This document shows positions 24,440-37,300 of a stretch of DNA of 64,000 nt, in pieces (the first letter of the stretch is position 1; every line of letters begins with the position of its first letter). The DNA comes from Paulownia fortunei (lineage: Eukaryota > Streptophyta > Magnoliopsida > Lamiales > Paulowniaceae). Under the pieces are notes generated by a model, which worked only from the letters and a program-made list of their open reading frames with translations, did no database searches and was not told the origin of the DNA. The stretch is taken from the NCBI GenBank assembly GCA_019321725.1, contig CM033105.1:18102513-18166512 (forward strand). Reading direction: 5' to 3'. A program made the position numbers and the translations under genes.

Positions 24440-25480
24440 ATCACCAGAGTTGAAAACACTTCCTGTGCATTTGCGGTATGAATTTCTAGGTGTTAACAAC
24501 GCGTATTCGGTAATTATTTTAGCATCTCTATCTTATTTAGAGGTTAAGAGAGCATAAATATGTTATTGGTTGGTCAATTTCTGATTTAAACGATATTAGT
24601 CCTTCAATTGTCATGCATAAAATCTTAATGAAAGAATCTTACAATCCATCTATTAAATATCAATATAGACTAAATCCTGTAATAAAAGATGTTGTAAAAA
24701 ATGAATTCTTGAAATGGTTGAATGCTGGAATTATTTATATAATTTCTAATAGCTCTTGGGTGAGTCTGATTCAAGTAGTTCCAAAAAAGAGTGGCATGAC
24801 CATAATTCAAAATGATAACAATGAATTGATACCAACAAGAACGGTCACAAGTTGGTGAGTATGTATTGATTTTAGAAAACTCAACAAAGCTACTCGTAAA
24901 AACTATTTTCTCCTTACATTTATTGATCAAATGTTAGACCGACTTGCAGGGTATCAATACTATTATTTTCTTGATGGTTATTTAGGGTACAATCAAATTA
25001 TCATAGCACCCGAAAATCAAGAGAAAACAACATTCACATGTCCTTATGGTACTTTTGCTTTTTGAAGAATGTCATTTGAATTATGTAATGCCACAACCAC
25101 ATTTCAAAAATGCATGATGGAAATTTTTCATGATATGGTAGAGAACATAATGGAAGTTTTTTATGGATGATTTTTTAGTATTTGGCTCCTTAGTTGATAT
25201 ATGTCTACATAATTTTTCTCTTATTTTGCAGAGATGTGAGGAGACTAACCTTATTTTAAATTGGGAAAGTGTCATTTTAATGTAAAAGAAGGTATTGTTT
25301 TATGTCACCAAGTTTCCTCCAAAGAACTTGAGGTAGACTGAGTAAAAATTATTGCTATTAAAAAACTTCCACCACCAATCAATGTGAAAGCTATTCATAG
25401 TTTTTTGGGACATGCCAGACTTTATCGAAGATTCATTAAAGAATTTTCAAAAATTATAAAACCTTTGTGCAACCTTTTAG
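24440..25480 (+). pseudogene. gypsy reverse transcriptase region, degraded
   Basis: The segment begins with LKTLPVHLRYEFLGVNNAYS, the clade's linker between protease and RT. It continues through HKILMKESYNPSIKYQYRLN, FLKWLNAGIIYIISNSSWVS, DFRKLNKAT, the TFIDQMLDRLAG stretch and ENQEKTTFTCPYGTFAF. The catalytic Y/F-x-D-D region near 25165 is split by a frameshift (FYG stop FF in place of FMDD). An 81-codon piece at 24613-24858 stays open. Expected RT motif order is preserved, so this is simple decay. Confidence 0.75.
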
Positions 25481-25579
25481 AAAAAAGATAAGCTATTTGA
25501 TTTTAATGTTGATTGTCTACAAACCTTTGATAATATTGAGAAGGCTCTCATTTCAACTCCAATTATGGTGGTACCGGAT

Positions 25580-25990
25580 TGGACCCGATCATTTGAGTTT
25601 ATATGTGATGCAGTGATTATACGGTTAGAGAGGTATTAGGACAAATAAGAGATAAAATTAGGACAAAGAAGAATTTGATCTACGCAAGCCGAACACTTGA
25701 TGATGCCCAATAAAATTATACCACCACTGAAAAAGAGTTGTTAGCCGTTATTTTTGCATTTGATAAATTTCATGCTTATCTTGTAGGTACCAATGTAATA
25801 GTGTATACCGATCATGCTGCTATTAGGTATCTCTTTGCCAAAAAGAATGCAAAACTAAAGCTAATCCGGTAGATACTCATTCTTCAAGAATTTAATCTTA
25901 AAATTAAAGATAAGAAGGGAAGTGAAAATATGGTAGCGGAACACTTATCAAGGTTGGAGCAGAAAAATGAGAACTTTGAAGGACCAATTA
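25580..25990 (+). pseudogene. gypsy RNase H region, degraded
   Basis: It encodes YASRTLDDAQ, then a stop, then [39 protein letters not shown] and the closing KGSENMVAEHLSRLEQ. These are the standard late RT/RNase H landmarks of gypsy elements; the usual VADHLSRL has become VAEHLSRL. The same stretch is repeated at 28.75 kb with fewer stops. Confidence 0.8.
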
Positions 25991-26099
25991 AAGAATTTTT
26001 CCTAGATGAGTTTATTTTGACAATCAAAGATAATTTACCTTGGTATGCAGATTTTGTGAATTATTTTGTAGGTAGATTATTGTCTCCTGACCTCACATA

Positions 26100-27330
26100 T
26101 TATCAAAATAAAAAATTCTTACATGTGTGAATCATATCTATGGGATGATCCCTTGCTCTTCAAAAGGTGTCCAAATTTTATAATTCGGAGATGCATTCCA
26201 ACGTAGAAAACAAATGAAATTCTTAAGCAATGTCCTTCATCCCCATGTGGTGGTCATTTTGGACCTACAAGGACAACTTCTAAGGTATTGCAATTTAGTT
26301 TTTATTGTCCAACTTTGTTTAAGGATTGTTATGCATTTGTGTAAACATGTGACCGGTGCTAAAGGGATGGAACAATTATTAAATGTCATGAGCTTCCTTT
26401 GACTAATATGATGGAAGTTGAACTCTTTGATATTTGGGGAATTGACTTCATGTGATTATTTTCTCCATTAAATGGTTGATCGTACATTTTTCTCGTTGTG
26501 GATTATATCTCTAAGTGGATAGAAGTCATTGCCACACCTACTAATGATGCCAAGGTAGTGCTTAAATTTTTATTCAAATATATTTTCACTCATTTTGGCA
26601 CACCAATTTTTATAATAAAATATTTAATAACCTTTTGACTAAGTATGGTATAAGACACAAGGTAGCTTTTGGATACCATCCTCAATTAAATGAATAAGAC
26701 AAAATCTCAAACCAAGAACTGAAACAAATCCTTGAGAAAATGGAAAGCATTAATCGAGAGGATTGGGTACATAAGCTTGATGATGCATTGTGTATATACC
26801 ACACAACATATAAAACTCCTATAGGTATGTCTCTTTATCGATTAGTTTATAAAAAGCTCGTTATCTCGTCGTTGAGCTAGAACATAGAGCATATTGGGTT
26901 GTACAACAATTAAATTTTAATACAAAGGCAATAAGAGAAAAAAGATTGTTATAACTCAATGAAATGGAGGAATTTAGGTTTGATGCTTATGAAAATGGTA
27001 AAATTTATAAAGAAAAAATAAAACAATGGCATGATAAAATGATATTGAGAAGGGAATTTCAACCTGGACAACTTGTGTTATTTTTCAATTCTAAATTAAT
27101 TTTTTTTGGGAAAATTAAAATCTAGATGGTTCGGTCACTTTATTGCCAACAAGACATTTCCATTTGGAGTGGTTAAACTTAAAGGTAAGGATGACATATC
27201 TGTTCATGTCAATGGACAGATGTTGGAATATTATTATGGTAATGAAATTTGGAAGATTTTTAATCTTCCACTTGTCGAAGCAACCTAAGGTATTCGGTTT
27301 TGATCTAGCTAAGGACTTTAAATAAAGCGC
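26100..27330 (+). pseudogene. gypsy integrase region, degraded
   Basis: Across frames one can follow the HHCC region remnant, the 'LTNMMEVELFDIWGIDFM' start of the core, 'WIEVIATPTNDAKVVLKF', 'KYIFTHFGTPI', 'KYGIRHKVAFGYHPQ' and 'YHTTYKTPIGM'. The C-terminal part reads [20 protein letters not shown], then [11 protein letters not shown] and VNGQMLEYYYGNE. At 27328-27345 the plus strand has GCGCTTCTTAGGAGGCAACC, a motif commonly found just after pol in Tat/Athila elements. Many stops. Confidence 0.7.
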
Positions 27331-28690
27331 TTCTTAGGAGGCAACCGAAGATCTTTTTTTTCTTTTTTTTTGTGAGTTTTATTATTCTTGTTTTGTTTCA
27401 TATCATGAAGATTATTCCTTGATATTTTACACATTTTTGCAGGTTAAAGGCTAACAACACCCATTTTCAGAAAAATCCCCTTGTTTCACAATTCTTTCAA
27501 TTATTGAAGACAATGCTTACATTAAGTTTGAGGGGAATTCAAGAGTCTAGGATTATTACTTGTTGCTTGAAAAGTTTAGTGATAAACTATGTGCATGTTT
27601 GAAGAAAAAAAAGAGTAAATTTTAGAATATGTACGTTTATTTATGTGTCTAAACATCAAATTTTGGTTTTATTTACTTTATGAGCTCTTGTGAATATTGA
27701 AGTACTAAGCAGTTTGTTGAGTTATATTTAATTATTTAGAGATAGTTTATAAGATCTGATTATTTTCTAAATGATCCCACCAACCTCTAGAACTTATTTG
27801 ATCACTAGTCGAGACGAAATCCTAGGTGGCATAATATTAGGGAGATGATTTAAGCCACTTTTGGACCGTTTTAGCTTTTGAAACTAACTTATACTTTAAT
27901 TATTCCCTAGTGTCCCTCTTGAGCCTATTGAAATAATTCTTTGGACAACCTATATACATTATCAAACTTTATGAAAAAAATCCCATATTTTATTCTTTTT
28001 CTTCTCATTTACACAATCATTCTTGAATGAATTGTTATATTTATGAAAAAAGAGAGAGAGAGAAAAAAGAAAAATAAATAAAAACAAAGAGAAGAAAAGA
28101 TTGAAAAAGGAGGAAAATGAAAAGATTTTGAATTGAGGTGTATGATTTGAATTCCCTAAAATAAATAAACCCCCGTTGCATAAAAAAATAACAAAATAAG
28201 TTTAGGGGTAATCCAAGAAAAAAAAAGAAAAATGGGATGTTCAATAATGAAAAATGAAGGGATCGATAAAAAAAATTGGTGCTCATTCATAAAGGTTCTA
28301 GTATGATTGTGTAAAATGTGCAATTTTTAGCTATAATTTTTCATATTTTCCCACCATTACCCAAGCCTCACAATATAAGTTTTGAAAGTTCTTTTGATTT
28401 TTTATGTTATGATCTACCTATATTAGTGGAGACTAGTGTGAAAAACAAGTCTATGGAGTTGGTAAGCACTTCAAAAGTTGATCAAATATGAGTAGTTGAC
28501 TTTATAAACCTATCCAAATGGTAAATGAAAGTTGATAAACTACTATTTTCACACTCACACATACAAGACCATGAAATTAAGTAAAACCAATTTGCATGTT
28601 AACATGTAAACTTGGTATATTTTTCTAATATTTTGAGATGAGATGTTAAAATAGAATCTTTCATGACGTTGGTAACCTGATTCATAGGGG
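27331..28690 (+). mobile_element. Gypsy 3' internal region
   Basis: This non-coding stretch follows the integrase. It contains 'taagtttgaggggaattc' near 27523, a possible polypurine-type signal, purine-rich AG tracts (28045-28110) and no durable open frame. It is bounded on the right by a second RNase H/integrase fragment rather than a 3' LTR, so the element is incomplete or rearranged. Confidence 0.4.
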
Positions 28691-28692
28691 GT

Positions 28693-29406
28693 TTGTTATT
28701 GAAAATTTTATGTTTGATGCTTGAGGACATTTTCGAGGCCATTTACTATGCAAGCCGAACACTTGATGATGCCCAACAAAATTATACCACCACTAAAAAA
28801 GAGTTGTTAGCCATTGTTTTTGCATTTGATAAATTTCGTACTTATCTTATAGGTATCAATGTAATAGTGTATACCGATCATGCTGCTATTAGGTATCTCT
28901 TTGCCAAAAAGAATGCAAAACTAAAATTAATCCGGTGGATACTCCTTCTTCAAGAATTTGATCTTAAAATTAAAAATAAGAAAGGAAGTGAAAATGTGGT
29001 AGCGGATCACTTATCGAGGTTGGAGCAGAAAAATGAGAACTTTGAAGGACCAATTAAAGAATTTTTCCCATATGAGTGTATTTTGACAATCAAATATAAT
29101 TTACCTTGGTATGCAGATTTTGTGAATTATCTTGCAGGTAGATTATTGTCTCCTGACATCACATATTATTAAAATAAATTTTTTTTACATGATGTGAAAT
29201 TATATCTATGGGATGATCCCTTACTCTTCAAAAGATGTTCAGATTCTATGATTCGGAAATGCATTCCAATGTAGGAAACAAATGAAATTCTTAAGCACTG
29301 TCCTTTATCCCCATGTGGTGGTTATTTTGGACCTACAAGGACAGCTTCTAAGGTATTGTAATCCGGTTTTTATTGTCCAACTTTGTTTAAGGATTGTTAT
29401 GCATTT
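28693..29406 (+). pseudogene. Second gypsy RNase H/integrase fragment
   Basis: An open frame of 159 codons (28693-29172) repeats the RNase H block found at 25.69-26.1 kb, including [40 protein letters not shown] and VVADHLSRLEQKNENFEGPI. After a stop the similarity continues to about 29406, where it ends abruptly. This copy is better preserved: it has lost several stops seen in the first copy. It could be a segmental duplicate or part of a second, truncated insertion of the same family. Confidence 0.75.
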
Positions 29407-30420
29407 GGTAAAAATGAAAGTTTGATCTACAAAGTCGCCAAGGATATTTGATCTACGTTGCAAACCTATTGCATCATTTCTACTTAACATCCTTTGTGAG
29501 AAGACGCATTGCTACTTGACGAATATCAACGTTGAAGGGAGTTCATCGAAATAGATTAAGTCGAGTATAAGACAACATCAAATAAAGAGAGAACTTTTGA
29601 TTTGTTTATAAGTCTTATATTTGTATTTTATAAATCATCTTCTAATAGTAGATTGTTTTCTTCTCTGGGCGTGACTTCATGCATGTACAGTACTTTTATA
29701 ATTGAAGCACGTTAAAAATTATTGAGTTAATTTTTAATTTTCTACTGCGTGTTTAATCTTATAATGCAACATTAAATTAAACACAAATTTCTAAAAATTG
29801 ACTAACAATAATATATCTTGTTGCATGTTTAATTGTATACAACATAAAATTGAATATACAAATTTGAATAATTACTTTTAATATTACAACAGATTTAACA
29901 TCTATATATATATATATATATTGTTTTATCAAAATCAACCTGTAATAGTGCATGTAAGCTTCAGCGCTAGTAGTGTTTTCAAATCTTAACAAATACTTTC
30001 TTGAATCTTGAAGTTTGCATTTTTGGATTATTTTTTTCAAATCAGCTTTCTTCTCATTTCATGTAGGCTAAGTTTTGTCCACGTTCGATAAATTAGCTGA
30101 AAATTGAAAATTCACAATTCTAGGGTTTCTAGTGTGAACACGTAACATTTTGGTAAAATTTTCAATTTCTGGTGAAATTAATCCTCAATGTGTGAAAATT
30201 TATAAATTAATGTACCGAAATTTCTACTTCAAATAAAAAAAGTATTATGATTGCCAACTATGCTACAGGACTAAATTTACAATGAAGTCTGAATTAATCA
30301 ATACTCATTATATAATTGTGGATACTTAAAATTCAAAGATATAGCTTCACTCATGTCCTTTTGCTATGAAGTATCAAGTTTTTTCATTCCCATGTTTCAC
30401 TAACTCTGCTTAATTGGGTG
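29407..30420. other. AT-rich DNA without recognised gene
   Basis: No gene recognised. A short (AT)n run lies at about 29901-29922. Open frames on both strands are brief and of skewed composition. Confidence 0.4.
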
Positions 30421-31412
30421 GATTTCATTTTGCACTCCTCAACTATATATTTGGTATCACTTTGCCCCTCAACTATGAATTAAACACATTACCCCCTTCA
30501 ACTAAGAAAACAAAACCTTTTTTTATTTGTACTCTTCTTTCCTATATAACTGAAAGAAATATTGAAATTAAAATCTTAAGATTTTAAAATTTTATTTGCA
30601 TTTTATAATATAAAGTAATGAATTTAAATTAAACCAACTATAGAATGACATAATAAACTTTTATACGAGTTTACTAATAAATTGATTTCATAATTAATTT
30701 ACAGAAATAGTTGTTAAATAATTAATACATCCAAAAGAAAGCCTTAAACACATTTAAATAAAAGTGTACATTTATCTAAAACTAACACACATGAGTTGGT
30801 AGCTTAAAACGAGACAACTCTGGGCAACTCAACAAAATAGTCCATAACTTAAATAGAATAATTGTCTCCTAATAATAGGGGTCAAACCGTTAAAGTGACC
30901 AGATCAAAGCTATTATTCACCCAAAACAAAGTCTCAACAAAGTCTTAGAACCATATATATGAGGATTTACTCTACCCACTAACTGATGTCAAGTTAGTGA
31001 TATGTTTTACATTCTCATTTTCAAGATTTAGAATTATTCATTTCACGCTATTTTTTTTAGATGACGGTTTCACACCAAGCTTATGATTATAAATTAATGA
31101 ATGTTCATGATAATTAAAAACAAAATTAATTTATTAAATAGAATTGATATTTTATACAGTAAACTAAGTAAAAAAAAATTCAATATCATTTTATAGTTGG
31201 TCTAGTTTAACTAGTTGTTTTATATTATTAAATACAAATTAAATTTTAAAGTTTTAATATTTTAATTTTGATATTTTACCAAATTTATGAAAAAGAGATA
31301 TAAAATTTAAAAATATTTTTTTTATTTGAAGGGAGCAAAAATAAGTAAATATCAAAGTTTAAGGGGCAAAAGTAATACGAAACGTTATAGAGGGGGCAAA
31401 GTGCCAAGTATA
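30421..31412. mobile_element. Possible non-autonomous TIR element (about 1 kb)
   Basis: The left end 30421-30500 reads 'ggatttcattttgcactcct', 'ttggtatcactttgcccctc' and 'attaaacacattaccccc'. The reverse complement of that resembles the right end at 31335-31412 ('aaggggcaaaagtaatacga', 'agggggcaaagtgccaagta'). These face each other as imperfect inverted repeats of about 60-80 bases. The interior is AT-rich and non-coding. The right part of the element is shared with arm B of the inverted duplication, the left part is not. Confidence 0.45.
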
Positions 31413-33262
31413 TCTCTTAGTTATATTCTGAAAGATTCTATTTCATTCTGCATCAATGAATTGTTATCCTTTCGTACGCCCTACTCCCTACAAATCAATC
31501 TGGTGGAGAAATTTATCATGTGTGGGGTTCGCAGCCTTTGTTTTTTCTCCCTTGTTTTCTTCTTCTTCTTCCACTTTCTTTCTTTTTTCTTTTTTTTTTT
31601 TAATAATGTAGGAATTACATATACCTGATTTTTTTTTTTCGTCTTCCGATAACGAAATTTTGTCTTCGTTCGTTGTCCAAGTAACTTTACTCTATGATGA
31701 GCCTTAAAATGAGAACTGAGCAATATTAGAACTTTTGACAATGGTAAGAGTGCCGTGAAGGATATAAAATAGATGCAGATGTTGATTAATATTAATTTGC
31801 AGTAATGAAAGTGACTTGGTAATTATAGAGAAATCTCTCTTGCTTTGCTACAAGAAAAAAGATTAATAATCACTAGATGTTAAGTAACAATATCAAAATG
31901 ATCATAATTTGTATATATTTAATGATAAGAGTTTTTATTTTGTCAAAAGTAATTTTTACGAATTTAGTTGTGATAAATTTTTTGTATAAATTGTCACGAA
32001 TCAAAATCAATTACACAAGATTTAATATTTAAGTTGTTATTATTAACAATTAGTAACACATACACAGTCACAACTTAATAACAATATACATTGTCATAAA
32101 GAATTTGTGTTTATATATATTTGTGTTTTCACTATTAATTATGAATAATCAAATATAATAATTTAGTCACAATTATTGTTGTTATTAAATTTATAAAAAT
32201 ATGATAATAGAAAAATAAAAATTATTATTATTTTATATGTCATTCGTGATGACTTTGTTATTATTCTTTTAAATCTTATCACTAATATAATTTTTTTCTC
32301 ATATTACTTGTTATTTAGTACAAGTAACTATAGGATTTACTATGACTTTTTATACATCACTCAAACTTTCGCCTTTGTAAAATAAGCAACGACAAAAGTC
32401 AACTTTTGTTGGTTAATCCAATTAGTTCATCAATGATCTACCAAACTAAATTTAAAAAAAACAAGTATATGCCAATTTTATTTGTAAGTCGCAAAAGAAT
32501 ACTATACATAAAACCTTTACATCCTTAATTGCACAGAATTATGAAAATATACTATGAAACAGATGCCAATCAAGATTCCTTAACTCAAGATCACATAGCT
32601 GAAGGTGTAATAACAAAATTTAATTTGTCATATTTTTATCAGAAGATTCTAATTCTAATTTTATTTGGTCAAAACTAAATCAAACACAATATAAGTACAT
32701 TCAAATTTATTATGTGATTAGTTCAAACTCAAAAAAAAAAAAAAAAAAAAAAAAATATTTATAAAAAACAAAATAAAACTGTGAATATTATAAGATTGAT
32801 TGATCGGTCTACCCTACAGTTTTTGGTGGGTGAGACAATGTAATCAATTGAGAAAACTAGGCAACAAATTAAGGCGCATAAGTCGGTCTCAAAATTTTGT
32901 ATTTTATTGTTGACCTGTTGGTCAACTTAAAATTATAAATCATCTTTCCTTAGAAAAGTAGATTTAATTTTTCTTACACGGCATATCCAATTTGAATAAT
33001 TTATTATAATTGATATTTTATATATTATTTTAATATTTTTAATATACTTAATATATATTGAATTTTTATAATAAAAATTGGAATATCATATCCAACATCC
33101 GGTTGCTTAAAAAAAATACGAGGATATAAGCAATCTTCGTGGAAATTAATACTGAAAGCGACGTAATCTTGCCTAGTTAATAATGTACATGTTTTCCTAT
33201 TACGCATAGGTCTCAACACAAATTGGGCTATTTGCAAGCACAAAAATGCTGAAAAGTTTGAC
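30955..33262 (+). repeat. Arm A of a large inverted duplication
   Basis: This arm matches the reverse complement of 41108-42955. Aligned landmarks include 'ggatttactctaccc', 'cttaaggggcaaaagtaat', 'ccaagtatatctcttagtta', 'ttaatttgcagtaatgaaagt', 'tattttattgttgac' and 'catgtacattattaactc'. Similarity runs into the first five codons of the gene at 33246 and then stops. The arm is interrupted by an insertion at 31843-32899 that arm B lacks. Confidence 0.85.
31843..32899. mobile_element. Insertion in arm A, possible CACTA-derived element
   Basis: Comparison with arm B (reverse complement 'tctcttgtattttattgttgac') shows that about 1,057 extra bases lie here between 'ctctcttg' and 'tattttattg'. 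A three-base direct repeat TTG flanks the insertion (31840-31842 and 32897-32899). The left end carries 'ctacaagaaaaaag' within eight bases of the junction, close to the CACTACAAGAAAA terminus of plant CACTA elements, whose target duplication is three bases. The right end does not show the expected inverted terminus. The interior contains a run of 25 A at about 32731-32755. Confidence 0.6.
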
Positions 33263-33572
33263 ATTCCTAGCTCCCGTCGAAGAACTCATCTTCCTGGTGG
33301 GAATTGTAACAGCCCTTATGCTTCTACGATTACCCTACGAAGATATAAAAGGTAACCCTGTACCAGTTGTGATATTCAAGAACAAACCCACACTCTTTCA
33401 TGCTTTCCTCATTGCCTTTAATTTTGGATTCACCGCCGCCGTCATGACCATGTCTCTACGGGCCAAAATCCCGACGGCGGCGCGGTTCTGCCGGAGATCA
33501 GCCGTTGCTTGTATTGCTGTTGCGGCAGGAGTGTTGTATTGCTCAGCCTTGGCCTCTTATTGCTCTCGTTAA
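33246..33572 (+). CDS. Small membrane protein, unknown function (108 aa)
   Basis: An uninterrupted ATG-to-TAA frame in a locally GC-rich segment (33430-33680), unlike the AT-rich surroundings, which supports it as real. The product opens with MLKSLTFLAPVEE. Hydrophobic segments lie at about residues 8-27, 49-70 and 85-105, so it is probably a three-pass membrane protein. A conserved-looking polar loop (LPYEDIKGNPVPVVIFKNKP) lies between the first two. No catalytic motif is visible. No intron is needed. Its upstream 2.3 kb is duplicated in inverted orientation at 41.1-43.0 kb, where only the first five codons persist. The layout F-x-LIA-x-x-x-G-x-TA followed by LR-x-x-x-P in the second segment recalls the protein at 44.7-45.07 kb, so the two may be distant paralogues. 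Function unknown. Confidence 0.7.
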   Translation: MLKSLTFLAPVEELIFLVGIVTALMLLRLPYEDIKGNPVPVVIFKNKPTLFHAFLIAFNFGFTAAVMTMSLRAKIPTAARFCRRSAVACIAVAAGVLYCSALASYCSR

Positions 33573-34300
33573 GGAGCACCGGTGGCGGTGGACTGCCACT
33601 GCTGTGGTGGCAAAGGCCGGGGGAGCGGGGTTGTCGTTGCACCGGCGCCCGGTTCTCGATCCGCTGTGTCATCTGGAGTTGAAGAATATCGGCTGGCAAA
33701 GGTCATCCTGGTTTCAGATAGTTTGTGGGTGTGGTAATTTGTGTAGTGAGTGGTGATAATGATGTAATCAATTTTAATATATATATTTATATATATAGAT
33801 GCATATTTCAAGTGTTTCCAAAATGTGGTACTTAATTTGTGCATATCCAAGCTGATGGTTTTTATTTTTATTTGGATTGTAATTATTCATTACAATAAAA
33901 TATAATAATAATAATAAAAACAATCAAATTTGTCAATTTTCTTCCTTATCTCTCTTCAATATACAAGATCATGAACATTTGGAGATGTGGTGACCAATAC
34001 AAAGCTGGGCGTGGTGGCCGTGGTTAGCTTGAGTAACTGGCGATTAAGACTGAAGATTTATGATTTTTAATTATTAAAGAAAGTTTTTATATTTATGACA
34101 TTAATTTCTATAACATATGTTTCAATATTATATATACACCAAACAAAATATTACATATATATATATATATATAGAGCGATATCTGCAGTGTTATGTTGTA
34201 TCTTAAAATTTTAAGAAATTTTATATCACCGTGTTTGTATCGTATTATGTGCACATCGTAGCATAGTCACAGATTTATAAGCATCTGCTACAGAATTAAT
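33573..34300. other. 3' flank of the membrane-protein gene
   Basis: GC-rich sequence extends to about 33690, probably 3' untranslated or a decayed coding extension. An AATAAA at 33894-33899 could serve as polyadenylation signal. (AT)n microsatellites lie at 33777-33797 and 34154-34174. No further gene. Confidence 0.4.
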
Positions 34301-37300
34301 ACCCTTTTTTTCTCTTTTTTTATTTTGGTAGTGGACAATACAAATTGAATTAGAATATCACATATCAATCCAATTGGGACTTGGGCATAATCAAGTTCAA
34401 TTAATTGATTGATTAATTAATTAATTGGGCTTACCTTAATTTAATAAAACTAATTCATTGATCAACATGAATTAATTAACTAATTCAACACTCACACTAA
34501 TAAATTGATGGTCTTAGATTAGGAGGAAGAAATAAGAAAAAAATGGCTTTTAAGGTTAGAGTCCCTTGGCTTGCAATACTTGTAAGAGGTAATTCATAGG
34601 ATATTTGAGCACAATATTTGTAGGCGGTGCTTTTACAACACTGCTCTCTAACACATTGACTACCTTATTGGATTCGAAAGCTCTTCTCAAAATCCCAAGC
34701 CAATTATGATAAAAAGGGCTGCTGAGTTATTTATGTATTAAATAGATTTTAATTGGAATTTAACCATCTATTTTGCCATAAAATTTACACAATTTAAACT
34801 CAAAAGTAGAAAACAAGCATTCACTTATTCAACGTGGAGAGACCATAAAAAAAATGGTACCATAGCGAAAAGAAAAAAATAGTAAGTATTGCAAGCACGG
34901 AAAAATAATACCTCATAATAAAACGAACACAAGAATAACAATATTTCTCTCAATAGATTATTTATTTGTAGACCAATGACATATTTCATATTTGTTTCTT
35001 GTGAAAATTATTATTTGTTAGGTTTTTTCTTATTTAGTGTTAAGCAATTTATTTGTCCTTTTAATTTTCAATTTGAGATTTCCACACAAATATATTAATT
35101 CGGATTATATCTTTCTTGTACTCTAATTGTTATAGGGATTCAAACAGTCAATTGCTTATCAGAACTCTCAAAACTCATAGAAATTCAAATATCTCCCCTC
35201 TACCACGTCCACAATATGAAAAAGTAACACCAACTAAAAGAATTCGTTAGTATTTTTTTAATTGTCTACTAATCTAGATCCGAAATAAATTTATCCACAG
35301 ACTTTCAAAAACAATAAATATTAATTTTTAAGTTTTTAAAATTTGGATATAAAAAGAATATTAAGAAATTAGTTTTCTTTAAAGAATAAGAAAATCAAAA
35401 TTTCAATAAAACACTTTTCCTTTCCTTTCTTGGAGAGAAAAATAGAAGACTTAACAAAATAATTTTTGTCAAAAATTACATATAATTTTCTGCCCTCTCT
35501 TTTTAAATAGAGGCTGAAAATTTGCTTATATTCCAACTTTTGGAGAGTTTGTCAATTTTGAATTATTTTAAAATTTAATTTTGAAAAGATTCTAAATCTT
35601 CCAACAAATGATCTTCTTTTTTTCTCTCTAACGTATGTGAACTTATTTGAAATTACATTAATCATCAACATTGTCTACATACATTCTTAATATTAATTTG
35701 AACTCTTCAAAATAATATCAAGATGGATATATATCAAATATATACTTAAAATACATTTTATAAATATATTTACATAAAATAAATCCTAGTGGCTGATTTT
35801 TATAGAATAAAAATCGGTCACTTTATTTATTTATTTATAAATATATTAATTAAATAAATCATATTTATTTAATTTATTCACTTTATATTTTAGTGGGCTT
35901 CTTAAGTGATCAACTTTAAATTTTGGGTTTAGACTTAAAAATTCACAAATCAATCCAATTGATTTAATCCCAAATTAATCAATCCAATTGATTAATTATA
36001 ATTTACTCCAATTCAGGTTACTAATCAAATTATGTCTAATTAAATAATCTAATTATTTTAATTAAATAATTTAATTTAATTACCATTAAATTAAATAAAA
36101 CTCTTAATTAATTAATCAATCAATATTAATTAATTAATTTTCAACCATTGGATAAATTTCAAAATAAGAAATATTACTTTTCATAAACATATGTGACCCT
36201 TTTAAGTTCACTACTAAGGTAGCAGTGGGCTTGCAACATTTGCAATTTATGAATAGTAATTATTTTAATTAATTAATTCAATTAATTAATTTACTTGAAA
36301 TTAACTTTTTAATTCCAAATATCTCACTATGAAAACACCTAACAAGTAATCATGACAAACTAATTTTACGTAAAATAACGAGTAAACTTATTTCAGTTGC
36401 TAGTACCATACACGTATGGTCCTTTCAATAGCTAATCTCCCGATTGAACATAAGGCATGTATTATAATTCAAAACCCTAAATTATTCAATAATTGTGATT
36501 CCATTCAAGTTTTAATAATTCCTGATGAATCACGATTTATCCTGCCTTAACGAAGGTCTTTGAATAACGAAATATGAAAACACAAGAGATTCTTTTGTTT
36601 AAAAAGACAAGTGTCGAATTTCTATATTGACTACTCATAAACCTCCATAATACCATGCAATACCCAACATACCCCATTTGTAATTGTCAAATAATCAGAA
36701 GATATATCAAAGTGTTGTAGGATGCACACAAGGCTATAATTGTACCTTAAGTTTGAGAACTAGTCGTATACTATCGCAATACATAAATTCTTAATTTGAC
36801 AAACAAAGACTAGTTAAGAATTTCTTATGTACCATGTTCGGTGTACTTGTTCCCTAACAAACATTCATATATATGCATTTGAGTGTCTATGCTAATGTTA
36901 ATGGAATGTAACATCCTCATCACATAAGCGTGTATCGTATGTGCGAGTCTTACTGAGCTATTTGATAACCTATCTCAAAAACTCTCGACTCACAACTTAT
37001 TTAAGATCAAAGTTTTCGAGGCATATTCTATTATCGCCATCATATGCGCGATCATACCTCATAACTAAATTTAGTTTGAGAACTTTATCTAATGTGTTGA
37101 AATAAAAGATGCAAGACATAAGATAAAAAATATATATTTTTATTAGTATGATTCATAATAAGATTGTCTTTACAAAAAAAAAAATAGTATACATTCGATC
37201 TAATTGGGGCATTGGATATTCTACTCTAATATTTTTGGCATGTAAAACTCACATGCTTTACTTAGTCTAAAATCTAATATATTGACCAATTTAGATAAAG
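34301..37300. other. AT-rich DNA, likely decayed LTR material
   Basis: No coding region is recognised in this 3 kb. Two segments (34370-34500 and 35930-36290) share runs of 'caattgattaattaattaa' with 'gggctt' or 'ggacttgggc' words. 37090-37130 contains 'aaaagatgcaagacataaga'. Such words are common in plant copia LTRs. I could not align the two segments as an LTR pair, so this is a suspicion only. Confidence 0.25.

Noticed and set aside
31481..31741. Lys-rich minus-strand frame
   Set aside because: Antisense of a CT-rich tract at 31546-31600; low complexity.
33442..33850. Two minus-strand frames and a plus frame overlapping the 108-residue gene
   Set aside because: Shadows of a GC-rich coding stretch; no independent support.
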